DNA of 64,000 nt from Rhyzopertha dominica. Its lineage: Eukaryota; Arthropoda; Insecta; Coleoptera; Bostrichidae. The stretch is from the NCBI GenBank assembly GCA_025024175.1, contig QCXZ01000001.1:3968001-4032000 (forward strand), written 5' to 3'. The translations under genes and the position numbers were made by a program. This document shows, in pieces, positions 21,597-33,500 of this stretch. How positions within the stretch are numbered: position 1 is the first letter of the stretch; each line of letters starts with the position of its first letter. The notes under the pieces are model-generated. The model did no database searches. It had not been told where the DNA came from and was given only the letters and a program-made list of their open reading frames with translations.

Positions 21597-24500
21597 CTGC
21601 GGGAACAATTAGAGCATTGGATCGTTAAATGTCGGCCTTCGGCTGATATGGTTTATGCTAAAAATTTGTTGAGGGGACGAAAATTTGGGAAATTTTTGCT
21701 GGTTTTGAAGACGTCATCACATTGACCCTGTGAGTATAAAATGAGCCTTTGTTAGGCTGGAATACTGTTTCTAAAAAAAAAGTGACGCACATCTCATAGG
21801 CGCTATGAAACTATGATGATTTTCAGACTTTTTTGATCATATCAGATCTTTTTTTCTTGTTTTCAAATAACAACGGCCCTCCGTTAGTGTCTTGGGGGCT
21901 TCTCGATCTAGATGTGAACGGTGGAGACACAACATTGCTGTAATTCATGGATTGTTCTTTTTCATGTAGCCATAATGCCAACAACAATATAGGTCGAAAT
22001 AGTATAGCAATCACAAGATATAAGGCTTTGTCCAAATCTTTAAAAAAAAAGTAGTTATTTACATCAATAGATTGTAAATGGTTTAGGGAACACATGAAGC
22101 ACAGTCTTCGTAAAATAAACAAAAACATTTTGAAATAAATTAAGCCTATAAAAGAAAACAAAATGTGTTACATATAGTACTGGGAGATAAGAAGGTAGAG
22201 AGCAAAAGTATGCACCTACTATGGGGAAATTCATTAAACATAAAATGGCCTAATCAAAACAGATAAAGATGAATAGATTTGCAGTAGAATTATGGGAACT
22301 CTTTTCTAACAAAACGAAATTTACAGGGAAAGCTAGGGATCACAGCATAGTAGAACTGTAATTCAAAAAAGGTGCGATATTATTTTTTTGCGACAAGTAA
22401 AAAAAGCACGCTAGACTAGAACAGAAATGAATGTTATAAGGAAAAACGTAGAAAAAGCAGTAGGGATACTTTGATGAGCTACGGATAACAGGCTGTTGTA
22501 CACTCGTTGAAGAACCTACATTTAAAGAAGTAGCAGAAATAGTTCAAAAACAGAAACAGTTGTGGAAAAATAGAATTCCAGCAGAACGTATAAAACATGT
22601 AGGTGCAAGGGTACGTGATTTGATCCATGAAGTATATATAGCGAAAGGGAGGTATACCTGAAGGGTAGAAAGGAACAGTGATGATCCCACTTAAGGCCAC
22701 AGAAATGAATTATTTCTTTCGTCTGTTCTTCAGAGAGTGGTCTTCCCAATGAACCAGTAGTAATTTTCTTCTTATGGTCTGTGCGTACACCTTGTACCCA
22801 TTTTATGACAAGCAGACATTTACCGATTAGGTTGTTTCCAAATTGGCGTATTTTGTACAACGCTTCGTCAACAAATAAGGGTTACAGTAGGATGTCAAAA
22901 TGTATTTGACCGAGGTGGAGGGACAGTTCTTTAAAAGCTTCAGTCGTTTTGGCGATTTTACAGAAAAATGATTAAGGCTTTACTGAACTTTTAACAATAT
23001 TTTCTTTTTGTAAAGGTAGTTTATTTCTATAACCCATTGAAGCTAGAAAAAACCTCCCTTACATATCCATTTGTCGTTAAGGACCTAAGCAAGCACGATA
23101 AAATGTCGTCTTCCCACCTCCCTCATTCTTATTTAGTCAATTTGGTGGCATCAGTCCTTCTGTGATCGTTAAAGAGATCCCTCAAACATTTGGCACTTCG
23201 GTTTATCGAAGGGCACCCCTCACCCCCTCCCCGACGTTCCTGAGAGGTCCCGACAAAAGGCAGACAGGCTCAGCCGGCGGCGTAACTTTTAATGAGGTAA
23301 GATTCACGTACGTCGAGACCTTTTTGCGGTGGTAATGATCGATGCACACAAATTGCATTTTGAAAAGTTGAGTTATCGCCGCGGGAGCGCCGCGGAGCAT
23401 TCTGAGGCCAATTAGGCGCGATGAGGTTGATAATGTGCACGATACGTGGGGGGAAGGGGTTGATTGAGATGAGTTTAGTTAGCTAGTAAACTACGGATGG
23501 CGCACACATCGTAGGATGTGCAATTTGAAGAAAGAAAACCGCTCTTTAATTTATTTATCTGTTATTTATTAAATAATTACATAATAATCAGCCGCTCAAC
23601 GAAGAAAACCTACTGGTGATTTGCTTCTAAAAGCAGAAACAACTCAGCATCAACCATCTTTCTACAACCACCTCGCACAGGTTCAAAACGCTTAAAAGGG
23701 CATAGTGGTATACTAAATAAAATCGATTTCTAAGGCTAAGAAGTAGTCAGAGGTACCGCTCTCATATTTGTATTATTATAAGAGTTTAATTGTATGAAGC
23801 ACTTTGGAAACAAACTATTCTAACGTTCCGTATACTGCAGTTTGCGATATGTTTATCAAAGATTTTGTAAATTCTCTTATAGAACAATTATAAGAAAGAA
23901 TTAAAATACAGTTTAAGTCCTCTAGAACATACAGATTTTTTAAAAAATATTTTACGTTTATGCAAAATAAATACACAATATATACAAAATGAAATCTTAA
24001 ACCTGATGTGCTGTTAAAATGCCAGTATACAAAAGACTTTTTAGATATATTTCAGTTTATTTAAATGACACTTAATTTGGTTAAAATATTAAGTGCTGGG
24101 TTAATTTTTGGAAGCAGTGCACTGGCGGACTACGGAGGTTGGTTTAACTTAAAGAAATAATAGCTAAATGCAAAATGTGCTAATCAAATAAACCCAAAGG
24201 CTTAGTCTAAATAAAAGATGGTTTACTAATATCCAAGTTTAGTGGAGTATTATCGATGTGCTCATATTCAGTTTCACTATATTAGGTGCTTTAAGCACAA
24301 AAATTATGCATTTATGATTAAAGTTAAAAACATAAATTACTTGTATGTCACATAAAAACTGCCGCAGAAGTAACAATCGAAGTATAACTTACATTGCATA
24401 ATGCGCGTTTAATTGTTAATCCCTGCAGATTTCAGTATAGTCAAATCAATTCCATAAAAAATTTTAGCTTTCGTTTTTGGCGATAGAGCCATATTTTGCA

Positions 24501-27500
24501 AATCAATGACCGCCAGCAATATGAATTATAATACATGAAAGGATATTTGCAGCTTGAGAACAATAACAAATAGTGCTTTTAAAATTATGCAGAAATTTGA
24601 GTAAAATTAGATGTATGAGTAAAAATTGTTAGAGATAAAATGATTTAATGCTGATTGGTGGAGTTTAGCCAGCTGACGCATAATGTTGGGGCTTATAACT
24701 TGTATTTTTAAGTTCAACTAAGATTATCTAAACCAGCAGCTTAAATTACAGTCTTAGGTACTGTTTCACGGCCAGGTTGTTTCTTCATTCTCAGTTTTGA
24801 TAATGTTTTATCTATACTAGCTACCTATTCACCCTTAACTTAAATTTCTGAAGCCTCAAATGGGAAAAGTTGAAACTAAAAAGCGCATCGGTTAATTAGT
24901 TAATATTTGATATGTGCGAATTCCAAATCATAAAACGTGGTTCTATTAGTAGATACTTGAGCCGAAATTTATATTTCTTTAGTACTCCGTTTGACATTAC
25001 TATAGATTATGTGGATCACTCATCTTTTGTTAAACGTGATAGACATGCAACTGATTGCACTAGATATCGCCTAACTGAGATCATCAATAATTAAATTAGG
25101 AATAAACGAGCTTTTGAAGATCAATATATATAAAAAACATAAAAAACTTGTGCCTTCACAGAAGATGTTTTAAGTCATAAAATCAACGAAGATTGTTCAT
25201 GAAATAAATACTTCGTTAATTACATAATCCGATAAAGACACATTTCATTTATGTTGAATTATTCAGTAAGGGGTATTCCTGCTTTGCCCCCCCCCCCCCT
25301 CTTAGACCAAAAGCTGGGTACGCCCGTGCAGTCATCTTACCCCGCCGTAAGGACTAAGGAGTACAAACGGACGAATCGTTCTCAAAGCAGCTGCTGACGT
25401 GTCGTGACGTCACATGTAGGATCCACCGAACGTCAGCCGCTCGTCGCGACACTCCGATGAGACGATTTCAATTTCGCCACCCTCGTCAGAGATGGTATCT
25501 GCAGGTGGCTTGGCGTGGCCGTTGACGAAGGCCTCCTGGCTGCGTCCCGCCAGATATCCCGGGTACACACGCGGCCGCTGTCAAACATCCATCCAATTAG
25601 CGAACTTCCCGGATTTATTACCCGCGCCCGGCACGTTAAAATAGACTCTCGGCTGTTTACTTTATTAGCGGTGTTTATTATATAAGTCCTGCTCGCGCTG
25701 ATAATTGCGACCGCCCGGGCCAATTAAGGGTCGGATCGGGATATCTCATTAGTACCATCGCACACGGGCAGAGGGGGCGGCGGCGGCGGTACGGGGGTGG
25801 CGAACCCGTGGGCCGACAATGGAGAGAGAGTGATACGACACGTAGCGGGCTGTAAGGGAACGAGGGGGATTAAGAGGCGCGTGTGTTAGAGGTAGCGCTC
25901 GGTGAGGTGTGTGGTGGATATAGATTTAGCAGTTGATACTACACGCCGTGCTGACGGGGTTTGATAACAGAGAAACGTATTTGGTTACGATAGTGCATCA
26001 AATTCTACTTCGAACTTCCATCCAGTAACACATATCTCTAAAAAATCGATGGAGACCTCCAGTACAACAGTAGCTATCTATATATAGAAGCTTCCACAGG
26101 CCAATTAAACCCATCAATTTACTAGTTCTTTCCACTTCTTGCGATTCTTTGCTGTTGTTGCCTAATTCTCTAAGCTGATTTTTCTCAAATCACTCTTAGC
26201 TGCCTCCATCAATCGCTTATTTCGCCCGCTCGTTCAGGTTCCAAATTGATAAAGTACGGATCAATAAGTCTAAAACGAAATCTACAAAATAAATTCAAAG
26301 CAGAGTAGGAAACCAGCGAAATGCCAGTATCCAAAATTGAAACGCCGCGAAGCACAGAAGATTATCGAGGAATAACTCTATGGAGTGTTGGATAGAAGTA
26401 TTACGCCCAGGTCTTACTGGGACAGATGGAAAAAGCCTTTGCTAAAAAATAGATCGACTGATGACCACATATTTATAGTGTGGAGAATTCTAGAGGAGAA
26501 ATGGAGAGAAGGCACTAGCCATAGAGCTTTTGATTCGATAAACCATGAAGTAATGCCACAAATCCAAAAGGACTAGGGGGTTCCTCACTACTTAATCAAC
26601 AAGATAACAAAAGCTTGCCTACACTAAAATACTAGAGTGCTGTGTTCGGACAAACCACATCAACGAAACAGAAAAACAGAGACTTGAAACAGGAATGTGC
26701 AATATCCCGCGTCGTACTAGATGAAACTCTAAAAAACATAATCAGCAATCTCTCGACAAGCCGGAGAACGAAAGGCCGCGTTATTAGAAACCGCAGAATG
26801 CGAACTCCTCAAAAATGGACTGACAATAAACTACTCGTAGAGCAACATCATGATAAAAGGTCCTTTCGGGTACAAAATACAAGATAGGGAACCAGACTTT
26901 GGAAACAACAAACAAAATTAAATATTATTATTTATACAACTTCAAGCTAGGGCAATAAATGGAAACGAGAAAAAATTGACAGCAGAATTTAACTCTTGGA
27001 TGGCGGTCATAAAAATAGAGACATAGGTGATAAAATACTGGGGACATGTCCAAAGGAGATAGGTAAACCACATATTTAAGAAAGGCCTGGGAGCTAAGCG
27101 GAGACAAACTAAAAAGGGTAGATCGTGCTATGCTTGGGAAAACAAATACAGAAAGGATAATCCAGAAATCAGAGAAGACTAGAGAACAATGGCTAGAAAT
27201 GGCAAAGAGCAAGAATCGGCAAGTATCTCCAACCTAGTGTAGACGGCTGTTATATCTGGAAATGGCAGAACTGCTGACCTTACGCTGCTTCAATCATAAA
27301 GTTTAACTAAAGTAGTTAATGAATTTCAAAAATTGACATAACTATTGTTGCTAGATAATTCGGTTTAACTCTAAAAAATGATTGTCCATAGAAGAGAGTC
27401 TTGTTGTTGAAGCAAGAGTGCCCCAATCGAACAACAGTATTTCGATCTGACGCCTGAGAATTGATTGTGTTTTGCTAGAATCTGAGGGCACAGTTGTCGC

Positions 27501-30500
27501 TTCATGGTATATCAGTGTTTGTTTATCGAAAATCGTTAGCAAGCTCAAAAATTAGGTCCACGTTCACAACTTTGCACTTGGTTATACTATCACGACAAAG
27601 CACCAGATTGCAAGATTTTGAACTTACAATGTTAAATAACCCTTCGTGCAGCCCTGACCTAGCTCCCTACGATTTTTATTGTTTTCATTTATAAAAAAGA
27701 ACTTAAAAGGAAGACGTTTTTCTGACAATGAAGATTGGTTTATATTGTGCATGAATAAAGGTATTAATAATGAAGGGACATACTCTGAAAGGTTCTAAAT
27801 GATTAAAGTTATACTGAAAAACTTTTGTAGCGATCTTTGTACGTCCCGACCACCACGCAGCATCAACGATTCAACTGTTGACGTGCCTTTTCTAGTTCGG
27901 CGTTCGATACACGAAGCCCGTACAACCGGGGGCGCAATCAACCCCCTGGATGCATCCAATCAGGTCTTTTCCCACCGCAGTTACCTTCCCGCCAGCAATC
28001 AGGAAGAGAACCGCGAGGACGTGGTCGTGCGTCTGAAATTTTTGGCGCACCAACACAAAACATCCCTCCTCTCATAATTTCGCCTTCGAAACCCAGTCCT
28101 GGCGCAGTATGTAGGGCGCGATTAATCGCCGGCAATTTTTTTGCAATCCTCCGAGCCGGGCGTCGGAACGCGGTCCCGTCCGTCGCGGCGTCGTGCCGAA
28201 TGTATGCAAACGGTGTTAGAAGGAAAGTGGGCATGTAATTGGTCCCTGCCGCGCGACGAGTCTATTGATTGAGGCCCCCGGCGCGCCAGTGCCGGGGAAT
28301 CGAGTTAGGCACTCCGCTCCCCAGGGCCCCACGGTCCGTGAGGCCCCGCTAGGGGCGGCCGCTTTATCTTGTAACAGCAGCTAATCGGCTATTTACGTTT
28401 GTCATTGCCGCTGATCGGCCGCGCCGACACTGCCGGTTGATTACCTTTCGCGGGGGTGGCAGGGGGTGTGGGAGATTTGTGGCGCTCTGGTGACACGATG
28501 ATCTTAATAGCATCAGCGTTTATCCTTTTCGTCTCTACCATTAGCCCAGTCGAATCAATTAAAAGATGCAAGATCCACAAAAAGTTTATGGTTTTTTGTA
28601 CGATCAGTTCATCAAGTTCATCAACATGGCTGTGTCACATAGTCCACCTTTAAAGTGACAGACATATATACTCATTGTGAAATCAGAAAGAGGAAATGTT
28701 GAGACAAAAATATATGTCTCCTTGGAGCCACAAAGGCATCCAGTTCGTTCATGTATTCAGAGGGTGCATGCAACCTCATTCATCCATGATGACTAGAAGC
28801 CTCAAAGTGCAGTGCTCACTGATCAATTTTGAACATTTTCAAGTCTTCCAACAAGACCTTGCAGCTTAGCAGCCACTTATACAAAGTCTTCTTTTAAGTG
28901 CGGATATGGAAATGAGGTGTGTATAGAGTTGTTAAACTTATACGACAAACATGACCTTCTGCAAGATCAGTCTTTATAAACTCTCGAGTTATTACTTTAA
29001 ATTTAAGGGGATCTACCACCGAAGCATTTCTTGTTACAAATTATGTTCTCAAAAGCGTAATATCTGCTTCAACCAATTTTTTTTTGCAAAGAGGCTCTAC
29101 TATATTAGTTCCCTACTTAGCAAAATGTTACGTGAATTGCATTTATACGTATGCTCATTCTCCTAGACAGAAAACTATCCCAAAAGGACGAAGGCTTCAA
29201 CCATACTTAGGTTATGCCATTTTAAAGACTGAAATTCCTATCACTTTTGTTGTTGTCATAGTAACTAGAAAAATTGTTCAAGCTAAATCTATTAAGACGT
29301 AAACATAGATTATAACTATTTTATTTTAGACTAACATTGCATAGTAACTTGTTAGAAAAAGAAACGATCCTTTAGCATGTCATAAAATCCACCACCTTAT
29401 TCAACTTTATCTGATCATTCTGTATGTTTCGTATAGAAGTTAAAACTCCACTTCTAATTCTGTTTCATTTATCTTCCAGGACTTCTACAAACAACAAAAA
29501 TACGGAATAAATAATGGCTCTTACGTCGCATAAAGTAGCGAACTGTTCTTTTCTTAATTTAGTGCTGCTTTTTCCAAAATTCTTCTAAGAAGATTCTTCA
29601 CGAGCCTAATCATTGGTCCCACCATCCTTCCCAACTTTTTTTTTGTAACGCCAACTTTGGAGAGAGTAACACCAAACACCACTCTTGTATGCCCATATAT
29701 TTTCAAATTTCCACAAAAAACCGTACGTAGTTATTTTCATGCAAACCCCTTCTTATTAAAAAATCAAGTTATCATTTGTTAAATAACTGCACCCGGTAAA
29801 CTAAAGAGAATCTTCATTTANTTTTTAACCTTCCCTGATCTGATCGATGTTTAATAACCCTACAAAATCGCTACCTCTTAGATTTTGACTTGTCCAAGAT
29901 ATCGGACAATCTTGTCCGACCTGCAATATTATACAAGGTGTGATATTAAAAAAAAATATAACTCTATCGAAATACTCTGTATGTGATTAATTTAGCAGGT
30001 GAAAATATTTTTAGTTTGTGGCCTTAAGCATCATCTACTCGTGGTAGGTTTTACAAAATTTTATTATTAATCGCACGTACTTTTGGCCCACTTTTTATGA
30101 CGAAATAATCGACATGGACAACTGATATCGCCCAATTGGAAGATATTACAGACTGAAACTTTCATAACTTTGAAAGGGATTATCAGATTTCAGTTTTCTA
30201 AACGCAAGCTTTCAAATGAAGTTGACATAAATTTTTTGAGTTGATAGTTTCTGTGACAACATTTTTGATTTTTCAACTGTTATCTGAACCGAAATTCACG
30301 CAAAATATACAAATATCGACCCTGAAATTTCGCTAGTAACATTATAGTAGCTAAATCTAGTTCCAAAGCGACTATAATATCAGATATTGTTCCAGGCGTT
30401 TATTTATAATTGCGTTTCCCCGCTTTAAACAAGTCTCCCCAGGAAATCGGGTGAAGATAAAGACGAAACGAGAGACATCTGCCAACATCTGGGCTCGTTT

Positions 30501-33500
30501 ACATGAAGCCGATTTAAATGTAAATTTAAAACGTCCTCCAATTTTATAATCTCGTTTCAGTTCACGAAGTGGCGTACCGCAAGAGACTGAGTTAATTGTT
30601 TTTTATCCGATGCGATAACGCGGAATTGAGAGTTGCTTATTTTTGTTTATTGACGTTATCATTGCCAACTTTGTGATCTTTGAATTCATCCCCTTTTTCT
30701 GCCGATCCAGTGTGTTCGTCTTTAACTGCTTAATTCCATTACTTATCGTCTTCTAGTATTCATCCATCATTTTTAAAAGTTTCCCTTGTTTTTGTAGTTC
30801 TCCAGCGACACACTCATACATTTAGGCTATCGACCTGCCCCAGTGCTTTGTTTAGGGTCGCTAATTTATTAGCATAACTTGAATACACGCCGCGACTTGT
30901 ATCGATCAGTATGAGGCATGGCCGTGGCACTTAAACGTTGCCGCTTCTGTAATTCCCCCAATTCTGTTAGGTTTTATTGTATGGGTGTTTCATGAGCAGG
31001 ACTTGGAAGGCACAGTGAATTTTTTTTATAGTCGTCCGGAGAGCGGAAGATGTTTTTAAGCGCTTAAAACTACAAAGTGGAGTTGAATCAATCTAGATTA
31101 ATTTTTGAATGATTTTAACACGATAAAGAAAGACCTCATAAAATGGTATAAATCTAAAGAACTCCTCAAAGTTTCTCTGAGTGTCTCTTAAATTATTTAT
31201 TTACATTAAAGGTGCAGACTACTTTTTCGGACAACATCGAAATATAGTTGTTTTCAAATGTAACCCAATTAAGCATAATAGGAAGAAGGAGAGAAAAAAT
31301 CTAACTTGTGTAGGAAAGTAGAGAGCAATGAAATCAAAAAATGGCGTTCAAGTAATGTAGTTTTTATTTTAATAACATATTCAATCCAGTGTTTTTAGGA
31401 TCAAACTGTTTTAATTTGGATTTTCAGCTCCATTCAGGCAAAATATAATGTTTTGTAGGTTTGATAGAAACTTTGAAATTTATAAAAAATCCTGAACTTA
31501 CTGGTCGCTGTACCAGATTTGCCGCTTGATCTCAACAACGAAGATGAGGGCGGTACCTCTGATTGCAACCCTGACTACCTCCTAGCCTTAGGGGTCGATT
31601 TTAAATAGTATAGACATAAAAACGAACTAAATACGCGCGTGAACGCTACACCCCAAGGCTGCTCGTCTATATGAGGAGTGACGTCACGACAGCGCGCCAC
31701 TTTTAAAATCCCCCTGCTCCGTTAATGGTCTCTCCGCAATCACTCGCGTACCGTAATCTAATTAACTGCACAACTAATGATTTTCTCCCCGTACAACGTG
31801 ACTATAATTGGATTCGTTAATCAGAAAGCGCCAGAGGATAATCGCGCTATTTTCCTCAGTGTATATTATATTCTTAATTAGCGGCCGTATATAGGTAGTG
31901 GCGGGGCTCGGAACAAGGATGCGACTACGGATGGAACATGCTGCACAGGTAGATGAGTTCCGCGTGCGTCGTGTAGCAGGTAATGAAGAACATGTCCGAG
32001 TAATTAGGAGGTGCGTAAAAATAGCACGGGGTTCGCCCTCTCACATTGGATGATGTCGATTGTTTCATTCGGGAAATTAGAATGCAATAGTTGTCGAGAT
32101 AAGCAACTTTCGCGTCATGTATCGATTTGGATTTTTTTTTAATGAAATCAACTTTTCAAGCTGAATGTTAAATCTGCAGGAATCGGCAGGATATTTCTGG
32201 TTCTGTTTGACCTATTTTTCTCAAATTGTGCATAGGCCTGTGGGTAATCAAAATGCATTTTCCGGAATCCTTTCAACTCCGTGTGAGCTCTCGTTTCCGA
32301 GATATGGGCGCAAGTTGAATTTTTTTAATGGGAAGGGGGTCAAAAGGCATATCATTGAAAAGGATATTTTCCTGATTTCAAAAATGTATTACACTTGTAC
32401 AATTTATTGCTTCTGAGTTGAGAAAAATGTAAATACAATGATTGAGCCTGACAAAAGAATGAAAACAATTTTCTTTATCGCTAAAATGGACAAAAAGCCA
32501 AATATTACCATTTTTCCTTGACTGGTGATAATTTTCGTCTAATTTGATCAATTTATTGCGAATCGGGTACCCTAAAAGTAAAAAAAAAAACATGATTCTG
32601 CGAAAACCGTAGCAATTTTTCGGATTTACATTACAGAAGATGCTTCAGATCAGGAGAACGTGCTGGGCATTCTATCGCTCCGCGCCTACCAATCAATTTG
32701 TCTGGAAATATTACATTACATTACATACTCAAAAAACGATACGATTCGCTCAGTTCTTGTAATATTTGAATTTTGTATGGATGAAACCTCTCTTTCAACA
32801 TTCAAGCTACTTTCCCCACTCGTAGACCGTATCGTCAAAAGGTTGCAATGATTTAGTAACTGTTGTTCTGGCAATTGGTTCACTATTTTCATGAATTGCA
32901 TTGTAGAGTGCAACTACTTCGCCTTCTATCTTCACAACCAATCATCATCAAAATTTCGATGCGATCATGTTCAGTTAGCTGAGGCATTGCGATTGCAAAT
33001 AACAAAGTGAATGAGAATTATCACCAATCACGAGGAAAATGGAGACACCTGAAGTTTTTGTTCTTACTAAGCGATAACGAATGTAGTTGCACTATTTCAG
33101 AAGAATCGGTCGAACGAACTTGAAATATCCTGCTGGTTCTATACATTCACTGCTTAGAGCCACTATACTTATTTAAGTATTGAAATAAGTTCTTTAAAAT
33201 TATTATACGGAAACTGGATGCGCGCGCCGTTTCAATACAAGAAATTAGCCCACGTTCTATTTTCTTGTACTGAATTTCCATACTTCGTGTTAAAACTCGT
33301 GTTAAAACTGCGCAGATCGATGCGCATTAACCTATTTTACCGTTTATAAACAAGACGTTCATAGAACCTACTTTTCGAACCTAGGCAATAAGCAGAGTTG
33401 TGAGATTAGGCAGCTTTTGTACTGATACCGACGAAATAAACTTTTGAATAGGGGCTATCTGTTATTTTGGGCTGACTTCCTACTACCAGCTAATCCATAC

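Noticed and set aside
21261..21608. 115-codon minus-strand frame starting MFPQAVRQFG over the LMO4 LIM2 exon
   Set aside because: It is in a different phase from the LIM2 domain; the LIM2 phase fits splice borders and zinc ligands, and this one is a GC-driven shadow.
22715..26315. Idea that LINE pieces at 22.5 and 26.3 kb are one element split by an insertion
   Set aside because: The two pieces overlap in the protein alignment and no target duplication joins them.
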